A stretch of 64,000 nucleotides of DNA from Lunularia cruciata (GCA_948567375.1 OX419758.1:35355473-35419472); one strand, 5' to 3'; positions 46,479-60,075 are shown, counted from the first letter of the stretch. A program made the numbers and translations. The notes: generated from the sequence alone by a model not told the origin.

Positions 46479-48074
46479 ATAATGTCATAGAACACATGAA
46501 TCAAGAAGGAGTAAGATCTTCCAATCACTCTAACAACTACCATAGTGATATTTCACTCCAACCTTCTAGAAGCATGATGCAATAAGAGTCTTGAATTACT
46601 ATGCTATTGAATCTTTTAGGTTAGTGTTACTTTGCAATACTCCAAGTCTTTGGCAACCTATCTCTATATTGTTCATGATCTCTAAAAAGCCTCTAAAGTT
46701 GCACACTCTAGTTTTAAACCAATAGTTTCCTTCACTCAAGTGCTTTTGCTCACACATCAAGATTCTTCACTCCCATTCAATTAAGCATGTAATCACTCAT
46801 ACAAAGTAGAGACTAATACACATACATGAACTCAAAAGTCTTGATGGTATAAACTTTTGTTTATTGCAAAACAAAGATGTAGACATAGTGAACATTGGGC
46901 CTAAATGCTTTATATAGTTGCTACTTAGTTGTGCATAAATCTAGGAGCTACAAGGTGTTGAAGATCCACTAATTACAACTAGTCCTCACTAATCTGATCT
47001 TCAATAAGAGTTGTCCGTGTGGATTGTCCACCTCAACCTTTTGTCCTTTATTACTAGCTTCTATTTACATACTAACACAAGACCTTTGTATAGTATCCTA
47101 TCTAAGTATGTACAAAGTATGTATAGGTACAAAGGGTATTAGATTATGACTACAAAATATTCCTAACTACAAGATGAATTAGAGTCATTCTAGACAAAGT
47201 CCTCTTATGCATTCATTTCCCAAGTGAGTAGCATCTGTAACAAATTGCATTCTCTTTCATATGTTTGGACAAGCAATACTAGTTCCTTCTTGTAGTCTAC
47301 CACTTCTCTTGCAATGTTAGTTTATGTCTTCAAAAATTTTGAGTTAGTATGACAATACCTTGAGTTGTTCATTTGTATAGACTTTCCTCTCCAACACATC
47401 AATTTGGGTTCATAGATCTTGCATCTTTGTATGATGGAGGTTCTTGTTGGCAATGCATTCTAGTTTTTTTAGAAGTTGAGTTGCCATATGCATGATTTTT
47501 GCAAGCAGCCTAGTCTATTTCTTCTCAAGATTTGTTCATTCTCATTGGATTTTGTTTGACAACTTTTTATCTACTTTTGCTTGTTGCTCATCTTGCTTTC
47601 CTTTTTGGCATTTGAGGCTTGTATTGAGGTTTTGAATATAAATATTGGTAACTTGTTCAAATTATCTTATCATTATCTTCATGCAAGCCTTATTTAGTTA
47701 AGTTCAAAGGGACATCAATTTTTCAATCTTTGCTTGTATATCATCTTTTTACTAGTTTTGTTTTTGGAAGACTTTGGCATTGAGTTTTTCAACCTTTGCC
47801 TTCAACCATTGCAAAACCACCTTATGTTGCTCTTTTTGTAGGAGTTTTTCTTGTTGGAATTTCTCTAGTATTCTATCCTTCTCATTTGAAGAGTTTATTT
47901 CCTCCTTTGGTTGCTTCTTGGCTTTGTTTACTTTGCTACAAAGGAGGCATTGTGCTTGGTAGTCATGTGGGCCAACTTGTGTAGGTGTTGTATGAGCATT
48001 GCCAAGGCAATTGTTATAGGATCAAGTTCTTGATAAAATGGCATGAAATCCTCTAAGGCCTCCATCATTTGCAT
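46479..48074 (-). mobile_element. Unresolved retroelement-like remnant
   Basis: On the minus strand, 46.8-47.1 kb has an LTR-like promoter and polyadenylation look (ACTATATAAAGC, then AATAAAC), and 47.2-48.07 kb has Lys/Glu/Gln-rich pieces like a coiled-coil gag. Boundaries, family and completeness could not be set. Confidence 0.35.
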
Positions 48075-48472
48075 TGTAAAAGTCCAAGACCGAGGAGAGA
48101 AATAAGAGAATGGAATCTCACATTGGGACACTTGAATGAGGGAAAACTCCAAATACCTAGCATGAATTTTGGCTCTTGTATTAATAGGGAGCTAAAGGCT
48201 CTTGAGAAGCTTCTCAAGAAGCTTCCTTGAGCCACTTTCTTAGAGTGCAAGCCAAGTTAACAAGGAAGCTTCTCAAGAAGCTTCCTTTTAGAAGCCGTTT
48301 ACTTGACATGCAATCTAAGCTAGTTGGAAGCTTCTAGAAGCTATCTACTTAAAGTGCAAGCTAAGCTAGCTAGTAAGCTTCCTAGATACTTCTAGAATAT
48401 TCAAGGCTAATTTGTCTTATTTGCTACTTCATTAGCTATACTAACTTTGTCGCTAAACTCCATATTGTTACA
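48075..48472 (-). repeat. 3' LTR of chromovirus X
   Basis: 398 bp on the minus strand, TGTAACAATATGG to CTTTTACA, matching the solo LTR at 16939-17339. The polypurine tract lies immediately beyond 48472. Confidence 0.88.
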
Positions 48473-48538
48473 TATTCCCCCATCGCTAGTTGGTGACATC
48501 CCTGTTGCTAATGAAGCTTCAAACTCTTGGATGGCAAG

Positions 48539-48928
48539 TTATGCATTCTGGAGATGAGAAAGAGGTTCCCATGTGGCATCATGAAGAGGATACCATTTCC
48601 AAAGGACCTTGTATTCCGCATGTTGTTGATGATCTTGTTGAATATGGTGACGCTCAAAGATACCATCAACTTCATACTCCTCATGATCATTGATAGGGAC
48701 AAGAGGAGGGGGAGGTTGGACTCGAGAGGAAAAAGAAGAGGGGTTAGGAACAAAGGGTTTCAACTTAGAAATATGAAAGATAGGATGGATCCGCATATAA
48801 CAAGACAAAGCAAGTCGATAAGCAATAGGAGAGATAATTTGGGTGATATCAAAGGGTCCTATCCAATTAGCAGTGAGTTTTAAAGTTTGGATATCAAGTG
48901 GGAAAGGGAGGTTATTGAATGAGAGCAT
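48539..48928 (-). other. Chromodomain part of chromovirus X (fossil)
   Basis: The integrase end reads RIHPIFHISKLKPFV, followed by a chromodomain-like stretch EYEVDGIFE, then AEYKVLWKWYP and ATWEPLSHL. Chromodomains of chromoviruses are known to steer integration toward marked chromatin. Confidence 0.85.
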
Positions 48929-49154
48929 GACCTTATCACCAACTTGAAAGCTAAGATCACAATGATGGTGATCCTCATATTATTTCTACCAATTTTGAGC
49001 AACAAGGAGATGAGATTTTTCTTGTTGGAGGGATTGGGAGATGGTGGTTAGGAAGGTGGAAGTATGAGGGACGTGAGATGGAGGAGGAGCAAGAAACGAA
49101 TCTAGAACAAGTGGGTCTTGAACAAAATTGAGAGAAAAAGGAGAAAATCCGATG

Positions 49155-49580
49155 TGTCACACCATTTGTAGTGTCACATCTAGATTGCTCTGACATTGGA
49201 GTTGCAATGATAATAGCTAGAGTTATTTTAGTAGTTTCTCAGAGACTACTTTCTAACGGTCAGATTTTGTGTTTGGGGTACTGACTTCATGGTGGGGCCC
49301 ACCGTCAATTTTCCCATTGAGTGTGCCATAAGCAGGACCATTAGGGTTTCAAACCTAGCTCAAGTATAGGGGTATAATTTTGAAGTGCAGTTTCAGAGAG
49401 TTCACTTCTTTGATGTTGAGCCTTCAAGTTCCTGACTATGGTGGATAGAGGCCGGCGAGTGTCACCTCGATTGGGTGTGGCTTGACTGTAATCAATGACC
49501 AATTGTTGGTAGTTTATAGAGTGACAGATCAAGTACTAATCTGAGTTGAGTGGATTCAAGAGTTTTAAATAATCTGATTA
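49155..49580 (+). repeat. 5' LTR core of G2
   Basis: TGTCACACCATTTGTAGTG to AATCTGATTA, matching 60185-60632. The R segment that ends the 3' LTR is not present here. Confidence 0.82.
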
Positions 49581-50841
49581 CATCAGAGAAGTGAAATCAG
49601 TGGGAAATTGGGTGTAGGAACTTTGAGTGCTGGTGGTATCTCCAAGCTCAGTGGATCGTTGGTAGCTCAATTGAAGTTTAGTTTTCCCTTGGTGTGCAAA
49701 TTTTTGTTGCTTGATGGAGATTTGGCAGTAAGGTAGATGGTGTGCGGAAGCGCTAACCAATTTTTAAATACAAAAGGAGCAAATTTTGAGCAGTGGTTGT
49801 GATCTTGAGCTCAAGAGGTGAAGGCAAGACCAATTTGTTGTGAGTTGGGCTGAGAAAGTAAAATTGAAGGTGGAGTTGTGAAGCTATTCTTGTGAATTTA
49901 TTATTTGGAGAAACTTGTGTTTTCAATTTGGCTTGAGTGAAGAGTTAGCAAGGGATTTGGCGGTCAACAAACTTTAGGGATTTTATGTCAAATTTTGTTA
50001 GATTTTGGCTAGATTTGGAGGATTTTTGCCAAGTTGGAGGACTTTTGCAAGTTTTGAGGAGTGTTGCTAGATTTTGGAGGAGGTTTGAAGTGGCAAGAAG
50101 AAAGGACTCATTTGGGCATTTAGAGGCTTTGAGGCTTTGAGGCTTTGGGCTTTGAGAGGCTACAAAGGCCTAGAAGGGCCAACAAGCCAACTTGCTGGTG
50201 TGAGGCTAGCTAGTTTAGAGTAGATCTGGTCATTGGTTGGCAAAATCTTCCCATCCTGCTAGATTGTGCACAATAGGGTTTGATCTCTATATCTCTTGTT
50301 CCTAGACTGGTGCCCTAGCCAATTGGTCCACCCTCACTTGTTGTCCTAGTGATTGTATCACTATTATCCATACACTTTGGCTATGGAGAGGCAATTTGAT
50401 CCCGTTCTCGGTGATCTTAGTAGCTTATGACTAAGAGAGGTTTGTAGGATACAAACTTCTCTTATGTCAAATGCCAAATGGTGGCAGAGTCAGTCCCATG
50501 TTGTTTTATGAGATGGAGGGTTTTCATTTAGATTTCTTGTGATTGGACCTCCTCCATTCTTTGCTTCTTGTTTGTGCAACATGTTTGTGTGAGGTGCCCT
50601 GACTTTTGGGCATTGGTGCTTTGGTGTGCTCTCGGTAGTGAGGCTGGAGTGATGACCATTTAGACTACCTTTGTTTCCCTCCGGTGAGGCAAGAAGTGAT
50701 GACATGCAGACCATAAGAGTGCGTGTTATGATGGTAGGTTACAAGTTGCCCTTTCTCCTAGTGTAGTTATCTTGGTTAGAGATACATTAGTGGGTGGTGC
50801 TTAGTTGGTATTGGCACTTAATGGTGTTGTTACTTGGTGGG

Positions 50842-50916
50842 GTACTTGCAGTTGCAACTTGCGGTTGTAGTTTGTGGTTCCGGTTTGCTGTTGCAGTTTG
50901 CAATTGCGGTTACTTT
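50842..50916 (+). repeat. Short tandem words in G2 leader
   Basis: About six degenerate units of 12-13 bp of the form TTTGCGGTTGCAG. A shorter version (TTTGCGGTCGGCG) is at the matching place in G1, near 20990-21025. Confidence 0.75.
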
Positions 50917-51129
50917 GTCACGACGGAGTTCTTTGGGGATTCCAGAGGAGATAGCCTTGTAGTATGCAATGGGTTTACTAGAAGTGGTACTCGGTATCAA
51001 CTTGTATCTCAAGTCCCAATGAGAGAGGAAATTGACTCTGAGTTGGAGTTTGACACATGAGTTGATTCAATTGAGAATACACTTGGTGTCTCCGCACTAT
51101 TGTTGTAGGATATGGACAAGATTTATAGG

Positions 51130-52250
51130 GCCTCCAAAGGCCCTAGTTGTTACTCTGGTATAGTGGGTACCATTGAGTTGGATGACTTCATCCAAGAGTT
51201 TGATAATTGGTGTGATCTGAAGTAGATGCGGAACCCGACTATGTTTACACCCTTCATGGCATGGAAGAGGTTGTTTCAACATTTAGAAGGTCCACCGATG
51301 GATGACTACTACGAGTTCAAGAGAGCTCATTTGGAGGAGATTGAGTTATGGAGACAGTATTGGTCTCCGAACTATGTCTCTATCACCTCAGGTTTAGTGG
51401 CCAAGAGTAGATTAGCTGTACCTACGAGTTCTAGCTCAAGTAGTGTTAGTGGATCTAGTGGAGGTGCGCTAGCTAGAGATAGTGTTACTACAAGTAGAGG
51501 TTTTGCTATAGGAGGTGATGTGGTATTGGGGTATAACCCCATGGTGGAGTTCTTCTAGTGTTTGAGGCAGAACTACCAAAGAGTGCGGACTGACAAGTTG
51601 AGGAGCTTGCAAGAGTTCCAACGGAAGGCTGGAGAGAGCCTATGCGAGGCATACACTTGCATGAGACGGCTGATCAGTTTCACTCAAGGAGTTACTGAGG
51701 CCCAAGCAGTCCACTTTTGGTATGAGATACTAGATAGGGAGTTGCAATGTAGAGTTTGTGATGCTACATTGTTATATGCTACTTTGCCTACTTTGGCAGT
51801 GGTCTTTGGTTTGGCTGAGAGTATTGAGCTCAACATGGTGGAGGAGAGAGTGATGACATCTAGATTTGGTAGGGAGACCTCATCCACGGCTATGACTTCT
51901 TCTAGAGTGTAGCAGAGTACACCATGCCCAGTTGGTTTTTGAGGACATGATGGATAACCTAGATCCTATGGAGCAAGTGGAGGGCCTAGTGGAGTTAGAC
52001 CCTTACCTTCATTTTTGGGTCAATAGTAACAAGTGAGTGATGGTGTTGCTTGTTAGACTTGTGGTGGACCTCACCATCGGAGAGAGTGTACTTAAGGCAG
52101 TGGACTTGATACCTTGGGTGCATCACAACCAACATAGAGGTAGTGTGAGCATTGCCATAGATTTGGTTATACTAGTGATTGATGTTTTGACCTACACCCG
52201 GAGTTACGGGTTGCTATGGCATGTAGTAGAGGAGCTCTAGTTCATGGAGT
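51130..52250 (+). other. gag part of G2 (fossil)
   Basis: Includes a gag core (LRSLQEFQRKAGESLCEAYT, RRLISFTQGVTEAQAVHFW) and zinc-knuckle-like remnants near 52.05-52.2 kb. Better kept than in G1. Confidence 0.78.
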
Positions 52251-52599
52251 ACAACATGGTAGAGGTGGTTGTAGAGGATCTACACCTAGTAGGGGTGAAC
52301 TTCCTACCCTTACTTCTGATATACCTAAGGCTACTCGGATTGAGCAGTTGGAGCAGACATTGGCTAGTATGGCCATTACTCAGAGGAGATGAGATTTGGG
52401 TGCTGAGGCTTCCACCTCATATGCTGGTGATAGAGATACTTTGGACTTCATGTGTAGAGCAACACATGTGGATCTGTCTGCAATAGTGACTAGGAGTGTA
52501 GTACGTGCTCTAGAGCCTAGAGGAGCATTAGTGGAGTTGGACCCATAGAGAGGAGAGATTGGGAAACAAGTCAGACTTCCCTAGTCTTTCACACTATTT

Positions 52600-54600
52600 G
52601 AGGCATTACAAACAACATCCATAGCTCCTAGACGTCTTAGTGCAGGTTTGGTAGGTGATGATGGAGTGCATGATGGACTACCTGCTAGTCAACCACCTAC
52701 TACTACACAAACTAAGACTAGCATGATGTTGGGGGCGGCTCAGCTGAGTATGCGGCATCCTTTGTTTTTGGCTAGTGACATGTTTACATTGGAAGTTGAC
52801 CCAGCCCCAATGTTCCAGTTGGCTGCAATGCTGTGTGAGAGTAGATATGATGCGGTTCCTACTACTAGAATAGAGGTGGTTGATAGTGAAGCTAACTTGG
52901 TTGAGGAGCATGGGATCTGTCCAACGACCAATGGTTTATGGCAAGCAGCAACGGCTAGACTAGAGGAGTTGCTAGCTAGACCGGCCTGTGAGAGAGCACG
53001 GTTCACACCTTGTGTTGTCCTATTGGATAACGAGAGGAGGATTTTCTGTTTGGTGGGACCTTTAGGGAAGGTCTTTACACCACAAAGTCTTGTTAGACTC
53101 TGGTGCGCAACCCCTTATGTTGGGGAAGAATGCAATTGTTGGTCTAGAGTTACAGAAGACCGATATAGAGAGGTGTCTATTTCAGATCCAAACATCTCTA
53201 GGTGGTGGTTTGACATAGTACATCATACGTGGGGAGCTTGTTGTCCAAGTTCAGCCTGGTCATCCGACTAATAGCTTGATGGTGAGAGCTCAGGCTATTG
53301 CGACAATAGTTGAGTCATATGATGTGCTAGTCGGGGGAGCAATGTTATATCCCATGGGTTTCGACATTGACTATTGGGAGGAGATAGCTTCCTATAGACT
53401 AGGTTGTTAGTCTGGTGAGGGACGGGTATGTCACCTACCAGTATGCTTTAGTGGCGGAAGTCTTGGCTCACTACAGTCTTAGATCATGGAAACATCAATT
53501 TTAGCTTTCAATGGTGTAGTTACTTGGCCTGGTGACTTGTTGGAGGGGAACGCCCATGTAGAGGATACTCTAGTACCAAAGGAAATCACTTGGATTTGGA
53601 GTACGAGTGGGATTGTTCCATACACCCTGGATGTTCCATTGTGGAGTTTAGAGGAGGCGTTGCAACAACATGCACGTCAATTGGTGCAGCAGGCTTGGAG
53701 TGGAGCCTTTTTACCATCAAGAGATGAGCCTCCAGAGTTGATTACTTTGACACCTTTGGATACCACACTCATTGCTTAGCAATATCCAAAAAAGGGATAT
53801 GTCTATTGGAGTTGTTTGATGGGGTTAACACCAGACTAGCTACGGTATTATAGACGGGTATACGAGTAAAGAGATACTTGTATGTAGAGAGAGATGAGAC
53901 TGTTAGGCAAGTCTCTCTACATCATGTGGCAAACTTGGCCTATCGGTATCCGGAGTTATTATTGATGTCAATAGTTAGAGGGTACTAAAAGGTCCTACCA
54001 ACAAACATTTCCTCATTGGGAGCGCATGATCTAGAGAGATATGGACCTATTCACTTGGTGATTTCTGGATGGCCATGTAAGGGACATACACGTACTAGCC
54101 GAGGTTTGGGTTTGGGTTCCTTATTTTGGTGTGTTTTAAGAGATGTTTAGGATACTACAACATCTCTAGGTTCATCAGTCTGTTCCTCCAACTTACTTTT
54201 TGGAGAACATTCCTTTGATGGGTGATTCTTGCACCAAAGTGATGGTGAGTACACATCAAGTCCATTCTTGGATGGAACCTACTATATTGTTAGATGCAAC
54301 CAGAGTGGCATCACGGGCTCATTGTCTTTATCTTTGGTGGATGAACCTCTTACCCAAAGAGGTTCTACAATGTGCTTATGATAGGATTCAGCAACTTGAC
54401 CACATCCTTGTTGATGATATCTTGGATGTTGGGTGTTAGTCTTAGACAGTGGTAGTGGCTGAAAGGTCACATATGGTAGTGGTGAACCTAGTTAGATAGC
54501 CTAGAGCCGCATTTCCCACACTCATGAGTCTCCCAGACTCTCATGCTTTTTGAGAGGGAGGACCTGGACTTGTTAAGGACTCATAGTTATAGCAGTTGGT
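52600..54600 (+). other. Unassigned region between gag and pol of G2
   Basis: Shares ISDPNISRWWFDIVHHTWGA-type and LDNERRIFCLVGPLGKV-type stretches with G1. Conserved as protein between two old copies, so formerly coding. No named domain. Confidence 0.62.
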
Positions 54601-56035
54601 GAAGCCCAATGCCGATGAGAGAGAGCGGGCGTTGGGTTTTTGCACCGGTATTACCATTGTTCCAATAGTGTCAAAGGCATCCAGGCGTTAGAACTATGGA
54701 CCTGAACTATTTGACCTAGATTGTGAGTCTTGGCTTGGCAGAGCAGCATAGGATGTGCTTGATAGGCATCACCACTCAGACACTTGTGCCTATCGAGACA
54801 ATTCAGGCACATGCTAGGGGCAATGGACCAAGTGGGCATGGTATTCTTGGGACACAACTAGTAGCTACTAGGGAGAGTGGTCTACTTGGAGTCCATCTAG
54901 GTGAGCATGGGCTACTTGGATTACACCCTTGGTCTACTTGGGATGTAGCTAGAGGACATGTGGAGCTTGCAGCCAGAGTGGAGGGAGTTTTTCACACATA
55001 AGTTGGGACCTCTAGTCAAAAGCATGACACTATTGCTCCCAAGGGCTCTATGTAGCAGCCAGTCAGTACGTCTTCCACTCCTACTACAATTATAGAGGAT
55101 ACTTGGGAGCCAGATCTTGGATCCAAGCTTACTAGAGAGGAAAGACTGAGGGTTTGGAGGTTCTTGAGGAGCCACACGAGTTGTTTTGTCTTTGGTATGA
55201 AGGATTTAGATGCTCTGAAGGGACTTGGTATAGGGATTGAGCTTACTAGCAATACACTAGTTTTCCGACATCCTTATCGATATAGTGAGATGGAGAGGAC
55301 ATTGATTCAGAGCCGGAGTAGTGACCTTTTTGAGGCTGGTTTGGTAGAGATTTCACATAGAGAGTATGCATCAACAATAATGATGCCAACCAAGAACGAT
55401 ATGCATGGAAACTACACAGATAGGTGGATGTATGGATATTACCATCCTATCAACCAACTAGGGCTGATTGGTATGCCATGCCTATAGTAGAGGAGATTTT
55501 TGATGCGATTAGGCATGCAAAGGTCTTTAGTACTTTGGATTTTTGAGCAGGATATCATCAGTTGTTGATCAGGGAGGAGGATAAGTCCAAGACAACATTT
55601 TTGGCTATTGATCCTCACGGCAAGGACGTGTTATATCAATGGAGATTCTTATCATTTGGGTTGAAGAACGCTCTTGCTGAGTTCCAGAGGGTCATGGATA
55701 GGATCTCAGCTAGATTGGATTTTGCTTGGTGCTATATTGATGACATTTTGGTGTATAGCACTATTGTGGAGGAGCATGAGAGATAGCTGTTGAAGGTGTT
55801 TGAGAGATTGAGATCTCATGGAGTCAAATTACATCCTGGGAAGTGTAGGTTCTTCCATGAGCAGGTTGAGTATTTGGGTCACACTATCTACCCCGGAGGA
55901 CTTGGTGTCCAACAGACCAAGGTGGTGGCTATTGCACGTAAGTGGGTATATGAGTACAAAAGTACTTGTATGTAGAGAGAGATGAGACTACTAGGCAAGT
56001 CTCTCTACATCATGTGGCACACTTGGCCCATTGGT

Positions 56036-58455
56036 ATTAAAACATGCTGTGGTGCCCGCATTTTTTTGTTTTTTTTTGTTTATTAGCATTTGAGGGAAGA
56101 AGTAAGCACAGAAAGCCAAATTGCAAAAGAAGAATAGACAAAAATGACTTTGGAGGAAATCCAAAGAAGGTGAGATCGAATCCGATGATGGAGGTACTCA
56201 AAAGAGGGGTATGATAGAAAAAGTCTGAAGAGCATCTTCTTTGGGTTGGAAAGCACAAGTGATATGAAGACCGTCTAACAACCTTGGTACGTGGCAAGAA
56301 AGTACACTTCAAGAAACGGTGGAGGCAGAAGAAGCATGTCTTGACAGTGATAGGACATCAACACGTAGAAGAGAGGAAGTCAAATTTGAAATTGACTGAA
56401 GAATGACTACAATTTGGGGTAATATAAAATTGCAATTGTGCAAGGACAAGTTGAATATGCCAAGTAAATTTCCAATTCCTTTGAGTAGTCGTCCTGTAGT
56501 AATGCGTGTCCGGAAGCCAATTGAGAGTGCAATTTTCTGAAATCTAGAAGGGATTAGAGTGTCTCGTCCAAGAGAGGGCATTGTCTTTCAGTGCCAAAGA
56601 ACAAGAGAGCAGATCATGGCAAAGAAGGTCACAAATGCTCTGGCGGTGCAAAGTTTTGCAATTTGTAGGTTAGATGTGGTAGCCAGAATCAAGGTCTTGA
56701 ATAGACTTTGTATTACATTTTTAGCATGGAATTGGAATTTTAGTTTCCCAAGAGTGATGGCAGAGATAGTTGCCAGTAATTGTGAGGAGGGTCCCAAAGT
56801 TGAAGGGAAGAGAGGAAATCCGTCTTGAGGGACTGAGTCGGATTGGAGGTTAGTGTTGGGGAAGGAAGCAGGAGAACCGACGGGGATCACTTTCTATCGG
56901 AAGTGTGATGCTGCAAAAGAGACGGTGGAAATCCAAAACTCTTTCTTTGCTTCGAGAACCACAAATGGCTACAAGGTGGAGTCCTATCGAGATCCGATTA
57001 GGAGAAGTATTGTGGGAGCGATTATTGCCATGTTCAAGCCAGAACAAACAACTTACGTGAACATGCAACAATCGGTCTTCTTCCACCAGATGTTTGCAGG
57101 GGTAAAGGTGAATTGGGCAAAGTGTTTTCACCACCAAACGAGGCAGATGATGATCAATTGGAGGACAGGTTTTCCTCCCCATTATTTTGCACCATTTGCA
57201 TCACACTTCTACTTTAGGTTGAATCTGCTAACAATGGAGGAGAGGCATCACATGGTGTCCCATTTCCATCCTGATGTAAGACAAGAAGCGGATGAAGAAG
57301 AGCGACAATATATGACACACCTGTGAGCCAATGATGAACACTTCTTGAAGACAGGACAATGGAAGATGGAAGAAGTCACAAGTCCAAAGAAGAAGAAGCG
57401 CAGTAAACCCAAAGAAGCAAAGTTGCCTCCAACTCAAAGGAAGACTCGAAGACTAGTTGTGCAGAGTACAAAGATGGTGAGAGAAGCATCATTGGAATCA
57501 GAGTCTGAAGAAGAAACAAAGTTGCAAGGAGAGGAATCAAAAGAGGATGAACTCACCTTACAAAGTGAGGAGTCTGGAAGTGAGAGTGAGGGGGAACCTG
57601 AGGTTCAGCAAGCGGTTGGAGTCAGTGAAGCTTGTCATATGATGATTGATAGAGTATTGGGAACAATGAGTCATTACGTAGCCCTAGTGGTGGACAAGCA
57701 AAGACTAGAGGAAAAGGAGGAGTATCCTACGGGGCCGAGTTCAATTGGTAAAGGAGAAGAGAGTTCAGAAGTGGTGTCTCTAAAGATACAAAGATTGCAA
57801 CTTCGGTAGGAGGAGCCAATGGAGGAGCCAAAGTACAAAGACAAAGATAACAACGAAGATGAAGATAACTTTGGTGGGATACAATATCTAACAAAGGTTG
57901 TCATACTGTTACTGGAGCTACTGAAGGAGCATCAAAAAGTAATTCCCCAAGATTGTAGAAAGGTGATGAATGAGTTGCAAGTGGTGAAGCATCTGTTGAG
58001 TGAAGTACATTGGAGCAATGCCTTGACAGATATGAGAGGAATTGTAGTGTTGGTAGTATTTTGCATTTGTGAGTGCAACACAAAGTTGATGTGAAGCAAT
58101 TTTGATCAAGGAAGTTGTGCCTTCAGTGGAGGGGTGGAACACAATTCTAAGGCAAAATCATTCTTTGTAGTGAAGTGCCATCTTTGGGAAAATCTGAATC
58201 ATCACAATCAAGAGTTGCTGGACAGAATTTTCTATGTTGTGATTATGCGTGTGTGTATTTGTGACAAGCTGTCAAGATTGTGAGCTTATTACTCTCTTCT
58301 GGGTGTAGTTTTTACCTAAGAGATTAAAGAAAAAATCAAGAAGAACTACATTGTGACTTTTGACTTTGTATTTGGACATTTCTGAATTGTATCTATGCGT
58401 GAATGAACTTTACTTACCCGATTACCACAAAAGTGATATTTGCCAGGTTGTCACA
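56036..58455 (+). other. Foreign 2.4-kb stretch inside G2 with a broken unknown gene
   Basis: It has no counterpart in G1. Left end AAAACATGCTGTGGTGCCCGC (first bases AAAACATGCTG, then TGGTGCCCGC), right end CCAGGTTGTCACA; no clear terminal repeats. Between 56559 and 58094 consecutive open stretches lie in one reading frame, so it was probably a single coding region of about 500 codons, now broken about three times. Visible pieces: INWRTGFPPHYFAPFASHFY-like block near 57.15-57.2 kb, a basic segment SPKKKKRSKPKEAK, and a long acidic Glu/Ser tract at 57.49-57.6 kb. I do not recognise the family. It could be a captured host gene or the sole gene of another mobile element. Confidence 0.55.
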
Positions 58456-59608
58456 CATGCCTACACTAGAGGAGATTTTTGATGCATTTGGGCATGCAAA
58501 GGTCTTCAGTATTTTGGATCTTTGAGCAAGATATCATCAATTGTCAATCAAGGAGGAGGATAAGTCCAAGATAGCATTTTGGGCTATTGATCCTCATAGT
58601 AAGATGTGTTATGTCAGTGGAAGTTCTTACCATTTGGGTTAAGGAATGCTCCTACTGAGTTCTAGAGGGTCATGGATAGGATCCTAGCTGGATTGGATTT
58701 TTCTTGGTGCTATATTGATGACATTTTGGTGTATAGCACTATTGTGGAGGAGCATGAGAGATAGTTGTTGGAGGTGATTGAGAGGTTGAGATCTCATGGA
58801 CTCAAATTCAATGCTCTTTGCCATAGTTACACCCATTACCTATCATGGGATTAGGTAACCGTTGGAGTTTGGACTTTGTTGGACCTTTACCATTGACTAT
58901 GAGACATCATCGGTATGTTTTGGTGATGGTAGAGCACTTCTCCAAGTGGATTGAGTTGGTGGCACTTCTTGACAAGTCTAGTGAAGGGACATCTTACTTG
59001 TTCTTGGATCAAGTTCTTAGTCATTTTGGTGCACCAACTAAGGTGTTGACTAATCAAGGTATAGAGTTCTTGGGGGAGTCTCAGGTCTTGTGTGACAAGA
59101 CTTTGATTGATCATTGTACTACATCTCGAGATCACCTTCAGGCAGATGGCTTAGTAGAGAGAGTGGTTTAGATGGTGAAGAGAGGATTGCAAAAGTATGG
59201 TTTGCAAAGAGGCCACTTCGAAGATTGGGATCTCCAATTACCTTGGTTGGCCATGGGCTATCGGTTCAGCTGACAAGCCTCCTTAGCATCCTTTTCTTTG
59301 TACTTTCTACTCTATGATGAGATCCAGATTTACCTGCAACCATTTGTTAAGATGTTAATGTAGTTTTGGACTTGGATGACCCCAATGTATGGATGAGCGC
59401 ATGTCCTCAGCGGGCAAAGATCTTTTGGAGAGTGATGCCAATGGCCTTTGAGAACTTGGCAATTGCTCAGCATAGAGATACTTTATGCTATGCTACCATT
59501 CAAGGAGGAGGTTATAGACCCTCAATCCGCTGATTTCATCTAGGAGACTATGTATATATACAGTAGACAACACCAACAACACTTGATGTTTCAATATGCC
59601 GCACTATC

Positions 59609-59905
59609 TTGAGAGTGTGTGAGGTTTTGATATTTGGAGTCCTTATGTTGGAAGGACGTGATGGTGTTTTTTGGAAGGATCATGTGCACAATTGTGTGCC
59701 ATGCCACCTTCCAAACATTGATGGTAATGTGGACCTAAACTTGGCACTTGTACGTGCAGGCTTGAGGTGTATATTATGTGGCTCTTCTAGTGGAGCTACT
59801 ACTATGTTAGTGTGTGATAGTTGTTTGAGAGGATGGTATATGGCATGTATGACTCCTTCTCTCACGGTGGTTCCTCAAGGATAGTGGTTATGTCATAGAT
59901 ATACT
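59609..59905 (+). other. C-terminal pol part of G2 with PHD finger
   Basis: MLEGRDGVFWKDHVHN followed by CILC, CDSC and the remainder of a PHD-type finger over about 59763-59905; collinear with 28530-28829 of G1. Confidence 0.75.
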
Positions 59906-60075
59906 TGACCTATAACTAGTTCATTCTTTATATGGTGTAGATTGCAAACAGGCAACTAACGATGGGGCTCTATAGCACCTAGCCTCTTGATCTTTGCCCA
60001 TCATAGGGTATACCATATACTTGGAGTAGATGGCTATTTGGAGTTAGAGGGACCTAACTGCTAGCTAGGGGGACA

